From Mucidula mucida (Eukaryota > Basidiomycota > Agaricomycetes > Agaricales > Physalacriaceae): 64,000 bases of DNA. This document shows positions 32,430-42,936 of the stretch, one piece after another. Location: positions 372,001 through 436,000 of the forward strand of contig JADNYV010000001.1 of the NCBI GenBank assembly GCA_015501055.1, read 5' to 3'. Within the stretch, counting starts at the first letter, position 1; each line of letters begins with the position of its first letter. Under the pieces are notes generated by a model that saw nothing but the letters and a program-made list of their open reading frames with translations, searched no databases and had not been told where the DNA came from. The position numbers were made by a program, and so were the translations under genes.

Positions 32430-33083
32430 TCAGTGTCAGTGTGTGCAAGATGTAGAATGGTTGTAGATACTGTGCCATTCTGGATGCACTCTCGTGGCCT
32501 AATAATACCCCATTACTTTGGAATTATTCAACATGAACTAACTGAACACTGTAAGCCTTTCAGGTCAATATCTTCATAGGCGGCGTCGACCCACTTCCGT
32601 CCGTCTCCTGCTCTCACTAGTTGAATCGAATCTATAACTTACCTTGCCTCTTCCGTTAACCACCCTTCTTGGCGCGCGCGACTTTGTGAAGAAGTGACTT
32701 GGCGTCACCTTCAACAAGCTCTTGGACTTTACCGCAGTCACGTTGTCTTTCGTCATGAGTACCAGCTCGTTATTCACGGCCCTGTCCGATTGAAGGGCGC
32801 CGACGGCAAAGCCAAAACAAATTGCCATTTGGACCGGATTGCAATCTCGCAAAGGAGACAGAATGACTTGCATAAAGTCGTTCGTGAATATCCGGCGGAA
32901 AACTTCTCGTTCCGGTACGCCACCTCTACAATCATTAGCATTTTCCGGGACCACATCCCGACCACTGTCGCACCCGGGAGAGCATGGCCCACGAGCGTTG
33001 ATAATAGCAGAACTTACAAAGCAATCTAATCACAATTACAATTCAAGTTGTATGATAAACGTAGATGATATCTTCCTGATACA
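32430..33083. other. intergenic, convergent 3' ends
   Basis: About 650 bases between protease copy 2 and the RING gene. Overlapping open frames occur on both strands at 32570-33030. Neither has a convincing start, splice pattern or recognisable family. Nothing else was found. Confidence 0.35.
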
Positions 33084-34599
33084 TCAGTCCAAGTCGTCCC
33101 ACCCGCCAGGAAGATGGCGGTGGCCACCGCCGCCTGATCCAGATCCTCCAGAGCTTCGGCGTGAATCTCGTCGTCGAGGTTGCCGCGAGGCGTCTGACCC
33201 TGGCGGCGGACGTGAAGACGAAGCAGAGGTTGAGGTATCTGATCGTGACCCGCCAAATACGGACTGGAACATGGATGGAAAAGCCCCCCGCGCTGTTTCT
33301 GGACCGGGTCGTCGATCGGCTTCATCAGTAGGATTAGGATGATGCTCGGGTTGTGGAACAAGTTGGTGTCTGCGAGATATTTGAAATCACTGATACTCTA
33401 TGAAAGACCCTTCACATACCGGCAAACTGGACATGTCCCGCTCGACTTGAGCCAAGGTATTATACATGGCTCATGGAAGGGATGTGTACACGGTAATGTT
33501 ACGACAACCTGCTCATCGGGATCTTCGGTTTGTAGAGCAAATTGGTCTTTGCATACTGCACAGTCCTTGGACAACAACGGTGCTGCAGAAGAACTCATCA
33601 GGAACAATGCTGGCCCAGTTCAACGAGACGTACAGTCTACCACGAGAACTTCACGTGGCAGTTCCTTTAATATTTCTTCTGTGGCGGGTACTGGACGGTA
33701 TGGATTATTGTGCTCCATCAGATGAGTTATTATTTCGTCCAAGTCTGATATTTTAGTTTCAATGAAAGCAACAAGAGCAGTCTACTAACGGTTACGGACC
33801 TTGTTGGTTAAAACATAGTCACCCATTCGACCACTGCCTGGATCACCGAAGCCTCGAGCGAACATTTCATTTAGCCCGCCCGCCGCTCCTCCCGGTCCTA
33901 AACCAAGCATGGACATCATGTATGAGGCCAGCAGACCGCCGTTCATGGTTTGCCCGTCTTCAGGTCGTGGACCTTGTCGTATGAAGCTAGTACCAATTGA
34001 GTTGGTACCGAAACGCTGTGAGAGAATCGCTCACTCCGTCATTGTGGGGACATCACTCGGAGTGTTCAAGGTGTTAGGTCCGCCGAATCTTAACGTACGG
34101 TTCCCACTCGTAAAGGTAACCACAGATGGTCGTGCCGCCTTGGAAGATTGAACAAATAAAGGTAGTTGTGAGCTCAAATGCTTACAGGTCGGCCGACTAG
34201 TCTTTCAATGAGATCTAGCAAGCAGATTAGATGATGTTTGGCAGGAAATTTGGTGACAAACCTATATAGGCAGCATTGATATCTGGCCCGTCTTGAGCGA
34301 AATCGCGTGGGTCATCATCGGTCGTGTCCTCGATCTGCAGGTACCGCGTCGGTTACTTGTGGCACCAAGCGGTCGCGGGTGGTATATACCTTTTCTACAA
34401 AAGAACTATTGCAATTTGCGCATGCTGGATCCGGAACCTGGTTTCGTTTCAGCGCCACAGTTCATGGTTGCTGCTGGAACTACTCGCCATTAATGGTACG
34501 GTTTCTCTGCCGCACTATCGTCGATTACTCAGCCTTTGTAGATGTGGCAGACGTTGAACATACTTCATGGCAGAACCAAGTTGCTTGTGGAGAAGACAT
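33084..34599 (-). CDS. RNF126-type RING-H2 E3 ubiquitin ligase with N-terminal zinc ribbon
   Basis: The protein starts MSSPQATWFCHE (exon 34564-34599), continues with the 15-base microexon 34500-34514 encoding CGRET, then VPDPACANCNSSFVEK (34390-34437). This rebuilds a C-x2-C...C-x2-C zinc ribbon, as in RNF126/RNF115. Next come IEDTTDDDPRDFAQDGPDIN, AAYIDLIERLVGRP and a Gly-rich linker. Then follows DLDEIITHLMEHNNPYRPVP with EEILKELPREVLVV, the conserved lead-in to the RING. The RING-H2 reads KDCAVCKDQF ... VVVTLPCTHPFHEPCIIPWL ... GTCPVCR. The C-terminal tail is Ser/Arg/Gly-rich and ends HRHLPGGWDDLD. About nine exons are needed. The family ubiquitinates misfolded or membrane-derived clients. 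Copies of all eight RING ligands appear present. Confidence 0.87.
34500..34514 (-). other. 15-base microexon of the RING ligase gene
   Basis: TGCGGCAGAGAAACC, flanked by ACGATAG and GTACCATT, encodes CGRET in phase 0. With it, WFCHE-CGRET-VPDPACANC is a complete zinc ribbon. Without it, the second Cys of the first knuckle is missing. Confidence 0.75.
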
Positions 34600-34920
34600 T
34601 GATTCGAAAAGAACTGTCCACTTGGTGCAATAAGAACAAGCAGAATGACGGAGAAGGGATAGAAAGCGCTCATCTTGATTGAGCGTACCCTGACGTCAGC
34701 AGTGATCACACTGTCACGTCACGTTTCCAAGGCAAATTTCTGACCACCATTTGGCATTGCTCGCCTTCAAAAGAGGGTAAGCTGGCTCCCCCTTATCGCT
34801 CTAGGATGACTTTCTAGTTCCCTATTATACGATTCTAAATTTGAGATCATATACTGGGTTTACTGAGCCCTCCATAACCATGTCCAGTTCCCCGCAGTCG
34901 CTAACGTTTTCAACAGCCCT
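34600..34920. promoter_or_regulatory. divergent promoter region, probably including 5' exon(s) of the ABC transporter
   Basis: Upstream region of both the RING gene (minus) and the ABC transporter (plus). A plausible intron ends CTAACGTTTTCAACAG at 34916, just before the ATG at 34921, so the transporter may have an upstream exon here that I could not fix. Confidence 0.4.
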
Positions 34921-37900
34921 ATGCTCTACCTGGCTCTGTCTGTTGCTCTAATCGCATTCACGCTCATTCACGATGCCACGTCACGCCTGCATTTACCGAA
35001 AGCCCTCAATATCGCCGCTGCCTCCATTTCTGCTCCGTTTCGAAACTTTCTCACTCTACAGGATGTAGAAGGACCAGTTGATACACCAGCGATCCCGTCT
35101 CCTCTCAAAGTCCGGACGATGTCTTGTCTGGCATTCTTGCAAGCCGCTGGGTGGCTGGGAAGTCTGACGTATAGCGCTGTTCTACATGACGCCTCGCATG
35201 TCGTGTTCTCAGTCGTGACAGCAGCCTCTTGGGTATGTCGCCATCCTTGCGTTCTCACTCGTGGCTGTTACCCCATGTAGACCTACATTTTATTCCGAAC
35301 TGTGGCTATGCCCCCATCGACTGTGCCCTATCTCTCTTTCCTATTCGGCACCTGGCATGCAATATTCAGTTTTATCTATGTGGTCACGGAGCTCTTGAAG
35401 GATAACTACAGTGGAGTCGTTATTGCGTTGCAGACTGTCTCTTTTCTCGTATCCAGCGTTTTTGTCTTTGTGGCCGGCACCTTACCTGTACAACTTGTAC
35501 GACCAGCCTTGAATGTTGCCCAATGCAAAGATGTAGGCCTCCTCCTGGTGTCAAGTATGCTTTGTTAAACCGCAATATCAGATTCCATCTTCCTCGCTGT
35601 CCATGCCAGAGGATGATGTGACTTTGTGGTCTTGGTGCACTTTTTCTTTCATTTCGCCTCTTTTCGGTCTTGCCAACTCACGGACCTTGAATGAGACGGA
35701 TGTATGGACACTATCGCCATATTTTCTCCATAAGAACCTCTTTGAGAAATACCTTGAGTACAAAACGCAACATCCCAATCATTCCTTGCTCCGATTTCTT
35801 TTGGTGTCCAACTCGCTTGATTTGATTCTCGATGTCGTCTTGGAATTGTGGAGCGTTGTCATCGGTGTGTTGGGTTCTATTTCCAACACCTGCAGCACTG
35901 ATCTCAGCTGATCAGGCTTCGTCCCCGCATATGCTCTCCAGGAAATTCTGTCGGCCCTAGCAGAAGACACGCCTGATTCTAGGAGGAGAGCGTACTACTG
36001 GGCTACCGTAACATTTGTAGTGCATCTCTCCTTCGCGCAGGTCGATCTATTCCAGAGCTGGCATACGCGACGCTGCTACGAACGTACTCGAGGACAGCTC
36101 TTCTGCTCTCTTCATTACAAGTCTCTCCGAAGGCAGAACCTCGATGGTCAGGTTAAGAAGGAAGGGCAAGATGAGTCAGAAGGGGGAGCGCATCTTGGAA
36201 AGATCGTCAATTTGATGCAGTACGTTCCGGCGGCGCTGACATATGAAGACACCTTCTGATATCGCAGTAAGAGGCGACACGTATGCGGTTTCTCAACGTT
36301 TTTGGGAGTTCTCCGGCTTTATAACAGCACCGATTCGCTTGGTAATTGCTTTGGTGTTTCTCTACAAGTTGGTCTCTGTCGCGATTCTACTTGCCCAATC
36401 GCTCACGGAGCTCCAGCGTCATGGGCTGGGCTGCCTGGTCTGGAGTGGTCGTCATCTTGGTTGCATATGTGCTCAACTATCCGCTTGCGAAGTACAATAT
36501 CTCGGTGCGTGTTTGATGTCGTCTACTAGTAATGCTCATCCGCTTGTTCAGATCACCAGATCGTCTTGGAAGGCCAAAGACACGCGTATGGGTATTGTCA
36601 ACGAACTGCTGCAGAATATTCGATTCTTGAAATTCTATGGATGGGGTGAGGGCCATAGAGTACAGCCACCTTCCTCAGCTGACAGTATCTTAGAAAGTCA
36701 TTGGTCAAGACAAACTGAACACGCAAGAGAAACAGAGCTCAAGTGGCGGGTCAAGGAGAACGTGGTGGCAACGATGATTAGTTTTATATGGTGCGCATCC
36801 TCCTGATGTAGAGCCTCTAGCCGTCAACGTCTTACAGGACTTGGATTCCTTCTGCGACAGCGCTGTCGACTTTCTTCTTCTATACGCTGATAGCAGGCCA
36901 GGACCTCACAGTCTCAAAAGCTTTCACAGCCATAGCCCTATTCACCCAACTTCAGCGGCCAATGACCGAGTTGCCTGGGCAGTTCTTCGCTATCCTACAC
37001 GGTCAGTGACGCAAAGCTCATCTATATCCATTTGTCTTATGATTCGTTCAGCGTACGTCTCAATGCAGCGGATAGAGCATTTCCTCGATGAAGAAGAGGT
37101 CCCGGAGTGGGCGTCAACACTGACAGCACAAAGCACACCTGATGGTGGGGACAGGAGTGTTGGATTCGCAGAAGGCACTTTCCGGTGGCAATCTGTTCCA
37201 AAAGAAACGTCGACGTCGTCTTTTGAACTAGGCCCTTTAGCTCTTGTCTTCCCGAAAGGTCAGCTCTCACTGATTAGCGGAGCCACAGGGTCCGGTAAGA
37301 GTGCATTGTTGGCGGCTCTATTGGGAGGTGAGACAAGACCTGTAACGGTTCGTTTTTGGACCTGATGATGATCCAGAAATGCATTGTACGACCGGCAAGG
37401 TCTTGATAGACAAGACGCATCATCAAGTCGCCTATTGTGCTCAGAACCCTTGTAAGAAATTCATGTCGCGTGAACTATTAGAGAAAGCTTCATTCGACGT
37501 TAGGGCTTGAGCATGCGACGATACGGGACAATATCATCTTCGGTTCTACTTATGGGTATGACGAAGACAGGTACAATGCTGTTGTAGAAGCTTGTGCACT
37601 GATTAAGGACCTGGAGATTCTGGAGGCGGGAGACATGACAGGTTGAGACATTTCTGAGTTTGTCGCTAGGCTTGGCTAATATGCTTTAGAAATCGGTGAA
37701 AAGGGTATCACCATGAGTGGAGGACAGCGGGCGCGCATTGCGCTTGCTCGTGCCATGTATTCCGAAGCTACGGTACGTCGTACTTTTTCATCTCTTGAAT
37801 GTGCTCTTCAATCACGTAGTAGTGTATACTGCTTGACGATCCGTGCGTCACTCTGTTCTCCATTACCTTGGTCATACTGACGCATATATATATAGCCTGG

Positions 37901-40542
37901 CAGCAGTGGATATGCATACGGCTCAACATCTAGTGGCCAACTGTCTTTCCGGAAAGCTAGTCCGCGATAGAACCATTATCCTTGTGACGCACCACATTGG
38001 TCTGTGCCTACCTATAGCATCTTACCTCGTCGAGCTAGCAGCAGGAAAGGTTCTACGACAAGGAAACGTAGATGACCTTGAACGAGATGGGGTACTTCAG
38101 AAAGTGATCGAGATGGAAGATGAACCTTTCGCTTCAGAGAAGGACGAGCCCCAAGATTCTGTGGTCGCGAACGAGGCCGACGTCTTGGAAGGGTCAGGAA
38201 AGCCCAAGCTCGCTGGAAAAGTGGCCAACGGAAAACTAATCATGGCCGAAGCCCGTGCAGAGGGCCGGGTGTCCATACGGACGTACCTCACGTACATCCG
38301 CGCGGCTGGAACGCTCTCCTGGATCCTCACATTCCTGCTCATGCTCACCATCCGGTGCATCAACATCGGAAACCAGGTCTTCCTTTCCGCATGGGGCGAA
38401 GCCTACCAGGACGCTGATACCTCCTTCACCTCATACTACGTCCGGACCACTCTCGTTATCAAGTACCCGTGGACAAACTTCCCCTCGCCGAGCGTCGACG
38501 TCCGGCCGTGGCTGATGGTGTACCTCTTCATCTCCATGGCCGGCGCGTTCTCCGTGCTCGTGTACATCGCGCTGGGGTACTACGCGAGCCTCCAAGCCTC
38601 CCGGTCCTTATTCATCTCTCTCCTCCACCGCATCGCGCGCGCGCCGGGGCGGTTCTTCGACACCACGCCAATCGGGCGCATCCTCAACCGCTTCACGTCC
38701 GACATCAACACGATCGACGGGGCGCTGCAGAACTCTGCGCGGTCGTGCATCTCGGGCGTGCTCGACTTTGTGGCGTCGTTCCTGGTTATTCTTGTGGTGG
38801 TTCCTACGTTTGCGCCGTTTGCGCTGTTCATTGCGTGGTTATATATCCGTTTGGCACCGCCGTATATACGGGCGTCGCGCGATCTTAGGCGATTGGAGTC
38901 CGTGTCTTTGTCGCCGGCGTTTGCGGGTTTCGATGAGCTGTTGAGGGGGCTCACGCATGTTAGGGCGTTTGGGATGGAGCAGCGGTATCAGAATTCGTTC
39001 TATGCCAAGGTGCGAGATTTTGAATGAGTGCTGGTTCCTAGTGATTCATTTGCAGTAGTAGGTTGACAAGTTCCAAACATTCGATCACGTATATGTATTG
39101 GTGTGCCGTTCTAGTTCCGGGACACTACTGATTTATTTTTACTCTAGTGGCTAGTTAATGGGTGGCTCCGATGGAGATACGACTGTAAGTCAGCGAGTCC
39201 CTGTGTGCCGCACCTTACTCAATCGTTCCAGGCCTCGGCTCCGTTGTTGTTTACGCGACAACAGTTTTCGCCCTTTGGATGGGCGTCCAAAGTGGCGCTG
39301 CGGCTATAGTCATTGTTCAATCTGGCATCTTCGCCGAAGCTAGTCGTCAACTCGTCAGGTTGGCCCAGTCTTCCTTTACCGGTACGTTATCTGACTTTGC
39401 GTTACAGAGTTGCAGCCCAGCTAGAGCTCGACTTCAATAGCGTGGAACGTGTGGTTGAGTACTTGGATTTGCCTCAAGAAGCGCCAGCCATTCTAGAGAA
39501 ATCGAGACCTCCGGCGTATTGGCCATCGAACTCGGGGCAGCTCGTTGTTGATCATTTAGTTGTAAAGTATGCGCCAGAGTTGCCACCAGTGTTGAAAGAC
39601 CTGTCTTTTTCTGTCAATCCGTCGGAGAAGATTGGTGTCGTATGTTCTTGTTTCCTTCTTGTAACACATACCTAACCGACTTTGGACAGGTCGGAAGAAC
39701 GGGTTCAGGTTAGTGTTGATATTGTGGACTGAATGCTTTAAATATTAACGCGTCTTAGGAAAATCTACGCTTGCTCTTTCGCTGCTGCGAATGGTGGAAC
39801 CTTCCGGTGGTAGAATTTTGTGAGGCTTCTATGGTCTGGACTTGCAGAGTAGCCTAAGCATACCTCCCTTCTAGGATCGATGGCATCGATGTCTCCACAA
39901 TCGGCTTGCAGGATTTGAGAACTCGAGTGGTGGGTGTGCTTACAGCACATATCGACACAACTTGATGATAATTTGCAGACTATTGTCAGTCAAGACGTGT
40001 CTTTGTTCACTGGAACATTACGGAGCAATCTTGACCCACTGGATCAACACTCGACGCAAGAGTGTATGGATGTTGTCGAACGCTGTCATTTGATGTCCGT
40101 TCTTCACCACGCCGACCGCGACAACATTCTCAACATGGCGATGAGTGCTGGATCACTGAGCGGAGGCGAACGCCAGCTTGTCGCCTTAGCCCGTGCCATG
40201 CTTCGAAGGACCAACGTTATCATAATGGATGAAGCGACTTCGCAGATTGATTCTCATCTTGACGACCAGGTTAGTTGATGTTCAATGACTTGAAGGAAGA
40301 CACCGCTGATGTGTTCTCTCAAGATTCAACGAACCATCCGAGAAGAGCTTTCAGGTGCTATAGTGATTACGATTGCGCATCGGTTAAAGACCATCATCGA
40401 CTATGATCGCATTCTGGTTCTGGATCAAGGGGAGTTGGTCGAATTTGGGACGCCGAAGGACCTCCTTCGTGCAGGTGGATTGTTTAGAGAGATGTGTAGA
40501 CGCAGTCCGGATTGGACGATGTTTGTTAAGTTATTGGAGTAG
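34921..40542 (+). CDS. full-length ABCC (MRP/Yor1-type) ABC transporter
   Basis: An ATP-driven exporter of the multidrug-resistance-protein subfamily, order TMD0-like/TMD1-NBD1-TMD2-NBD2. The N-terminal part is hydrophobic ([37 protein letters not shown]), then [20 protein letters not shown] opens TMD1. NBD1 has Walker [18 protein letters not shown], signature [16 protein letters not shown] and Walker B CILLDDPLAAVD, with Asp in place of the catalytic Glu. TMD2 runs from [19 protein letters not shown] through [21 protein letters not shown]2 has Walker [19 protein letters not shown], signature [16 protein letters not shown], Walker [14 protein letters not shown] and switch VITIAHRL. It ends [10 protein letters not shown]. 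About 20 introns are needed. All checked junctions in the NBDs are in frame. The start is uncertain and could lie in an upstream exon. Substrate is unknown. Confidence 0.88.
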
Positions 40543-40611
40543 ACGGTCTATATTTAGTTTTGCTGCTCAAAAGGATCGCGGTCTGTGGTTTACATTTAGA
40601 CGAGAACAACC

Positions 40612-41403
40612 ATGCTGCTCAACCTCGCCTTGACACAACTCTTCTTGTTTCATCATGTCTGCGTTTACGCGCTTATCCCGCCGCGCCAGCTGCTAGGTCT
40701 CATTCCTGAGAGTGACATGGACACATCACCGATACCATTGGCACCATCAACCTCTATCACCAAAGAACAACACCCAAGCCTCACCACTATCGAGTTGCAC
40801 ACTACACCTCTAATTGTATCCCTTCTGTCGTCTCTTACAGAAAAGGCGTTTGATACGCACCGGACTGAAACGCACACACAAAGCATCACAAGCCCATCGC
40901 CTTCCATAATCTCCGAGTCGAGCACGTCAATGCTAGCATCATCAACGTCGAGCTCTAGTAGCACAAAATACAACACCATTCTTCCTACAACTCATATCGG
41001 CACTCCTACTCACCACGACGATGTACATCCCAGCCCTAGCCCGACGCCTCAAGATGGATCCACGATGAGCCGAGGACAGGTCGTCGGCATCACCGCGCTC
41101 TGCTTTGTTATTGCCATTGTAATCACCATGCTGCTAGGCTTCTTTGACACCTGGTGGGGCTTCCTCAAAGGCGTTGTCACTGGAAAGAGAAAAGGCGATG
41201 ACAGCGATTTGTCGGAGGACTGGGAGGCGAAGAGAACGATATCGTGGCTGGGAGGAGGAGAAGATACGTACTCTGGCGCAGAGAAGGGTAGTGGATTGCC
41301 CGCCCTTCCTTCGCCGACGTACTCGGGTCATCCGCTCGATCCCTTATTCCGACGCCCCAGCACGCGTCCGATGCCACCTCCGTTTGAACCGCAGCCATAC
41401 TAG
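40612..41403 (+). CDS. Ser/Thr-rich single-pass membrane protein, unknown function
   Basis: A single open exon of 263 residues. The first 20 residues (MLLNLALTQLFLFHHVCVYA) look like a signal peptide. Residues of about 25-150 are very rich in Ser, Thr and Pro, a mucin-like and probably O-glycosylated ectodomain. At about residue 160 comes one membrane segment, VVGITALCFVIAIVITMLLG, followed by the basic patch KGVVTGKRKG and a cytosolic tail with GHPLDPLFRRPSTRPMPPP. The layout recalls fungal wall-stress sensors, but no WSC or other Cys-rich head is present, so no family is claimed. It starts 69 bases after the stop of the ABC transporter and in the same direction, without a visible terminator region between. 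Confidence 0.65.
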   Translation: MLLNLALTQLFLFHHVCVYALIPPRQLLGLIPESDMDTSPIPLAPSTSITKEQHPSLTTIELHTTPLIVSLLSSLTEKAFDTHRTETHTQSITSPSPSIISESSTSMLASSTSSSSSTKYNTILPTTHIGTPTHHDDVHPSPSPTPQDGSTMSRGQVVGITALCFVIAIVITMLLGFFDTWWGFLKGVVTGKRKGDDSDLSEDWEAKRTISWLGGGEDTYSGAEKGSGLPALPSPTYSGHPLDPLFRRPSTRPMPPPFEPQPY

Positions 41404-41453
41404 ACTCCATCCTCACATTACACGTTCTTTCAGGCAGAGAATAAAACAGCATG

Positions 41454-41698
41454 TCATTTCTTTAGGTTCTCCGGAGGGATTTTGGTTTCCAGATAGTCAG
41501 ACACCAGTAATCCGACTCCAGCAAATGCAAATATCCCAGCTGCTAGAGTGCGACGCGTCCGAGCGGGAAGCGCTAGCGATGGTGTCAGCTTCGATAGTAT
41601 TTCGAATTGTGGCGCATACCATTGTACGACTCTAGAAGACTGCGTGTTTTCAACTGAGGGTCTGGCTGGTGGGGTTTTTGAGGTTGCGCACCAGCCAT
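41454..41698 (-). CDS. 65-residue single-pass membrane protein, unknown function
   Basis: Two exons, 41698-41620 and 41572-41454, are separated by a 47-base intron (donor GTATGC, branch-like GCTGAC, acceptor CGCTAG). Joined they give a protein starting MAGAQPQKPHQPDPQLKTRS and continuing LLESYNALPARTRRTLAAGI. A membrane segment follows (IFAFAGVGLLVSDYLE), then KIPPENLKK and the stop. The basic patch ARTRR before the membrane segment and the tiny size suggest a mitochondrial inner-membrane or assembly-factor type protein, but this is inference. It would be missed by a search for intronless open frames. It converges on the mucin-like gene and diverges from riboflavin synthase. Confidence 0.65.
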
Positions 41699-41933
41699 TG
41701 CGGCGTAAGTTGAGAATGGTGATGATTGTTTGGCAATTCCTTGCTTGGAGGTTAAGGGCCGGGCTTTTGGTGGTCTCGCAGAAATTTCTCGTTATCACAA
41801 CAGTGCGCGCTTCTTACGTTGACTGAAGCGGAACGACGCGTATTTACGAGGAATTAACTCGAAATGAGAAAAATAGTCTGCTCATTTGCGATCGGCCGCG
41901 TTTACCCGGTCCTAAATATTGCTACGTCCTACC

Positions 41934-42813
41934 ATGTTCACCGGCTTAGTATGCATTGGCAGCGCAGCAGATATAGACTAATCTCTGACACATCCATTCC
42001 TAGATTGAACACCTGGGCACCGTGTCCGACATCATCGTCGACGCGGGAGGCTGCACCTTGACTGTATCGGACGCTGCGCCCATCCTTGTAGACTGCAACA
42101 TTGGAGACTCCATCGCAGTCAACGGTGCCTGTTTGACCGTCACGGAATTTGATAAGAGTGGATGGTTCAAAGTCTGGCTGGCCAACGAGACGTTGGAACG
42201 AACTGATCTAGGTAATTCTGGACCATCTTGTCCCGCTCCCCATACTATTGTCGCCGACGTTTGGACTTAGGTGAACGCAAGGTGGGCGATCAGCTCAACC
42301 TAGAGCGCGCCATGGCTCCGCATGTCCGATTTGGGGGCCACTTTGTACAGGCAAGTGGAAATTGGTTGCTTGGAAAGGCGGGTCGCCTGACTAGGTGAGT
42401 TGCTCTAGGGCCATGTAGACACGACAGCGACCGTTGCGGAACGGTCTCCGGATGGTGATTCGCTTCGTTTGAGTTTTCAACTCCCGGAACCGACAGCGTC
42501 TCGACCGTCTTTGCTACCTTACTTGATTCCGAAGGGCTACGTTACCATCGATGGGACGTCGCTGACTCTGACAGCCGTAGATGACTCTCGGAGGACGTTT
42601 GATGTTATGCTGATCCAGCATACGCAAGAGAAGATTACTCTGAGTAAGAAAGCGGTTGGATCAAAGGTGAACATTGAAGTAGATATGGTTGGAAAATATG
42701 TCGAGAAAAGTGTACAAGCTGCACTTGAAGGCGATGGCGGTAAACTACGTCCTCTCATTGAGAAGGTGGTGTTAAATGTACTGGGGCAGAAGGGCTTGAT
42801 ATATGTAGCTTAA
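41934..42813 (+). CDS. RIB5: riboflavin synthase
   Basis: The enzyme dismutates two molecules of 6,7-dimethyl-8-ribityllumazine to riboflavin. A 15-base first exon encodes MFTGL, the intron runs 41949-42003, and the next exon begins IEHLGTVSDI, giving the canonical MFTGLIE start. First lumazine-binding domain: GDSIAVNGACLTVTEFD. Junction block: FGGHFVQ/GHVDTTATV. Second domain: KGYVTIDGTSLTLTAVDDS, and the C-terminal trimerisation helix VNIEVDMVGKYVEKSVQAAL. The duplicated domain and length of about 230 residues are normal. Introns near 42211-42269 and 42351-42410 complete the gene. Confidence 0.95.
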
Positions 42814-42936
42814 AAAGTGTAATAGAAGCATTCAAAATTGAAATCGGAATTCTCCGATCATAACCCTCTGTTCTCTCCACCATCTCGCGCCCTTGGCGGC
42901 CATTGTAATTATTGTATATCCCCTTTGACGCCATCC

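Noticed and set aside
32574..33030. Overlapping open frames on both strands between protease copy 2 and the RING gene
   Set aside because: No ATG-supported start, no coherent splice pattern and no family motif on either strand. Treated as chance.
34390..34600. Two indels in the zinc ribbon of the RING ligase
   Set aside because: They arise from reading intron sequence as coding. The start at 34599 plus the microexon gives a continuous frame without any indel.
41700..41798. Upstream extension of the small minus-strand frame at 41454
   Set aside because: It begins with GTG and has no ATG. The spliced model starting at 41698 explains the downstream frame better.
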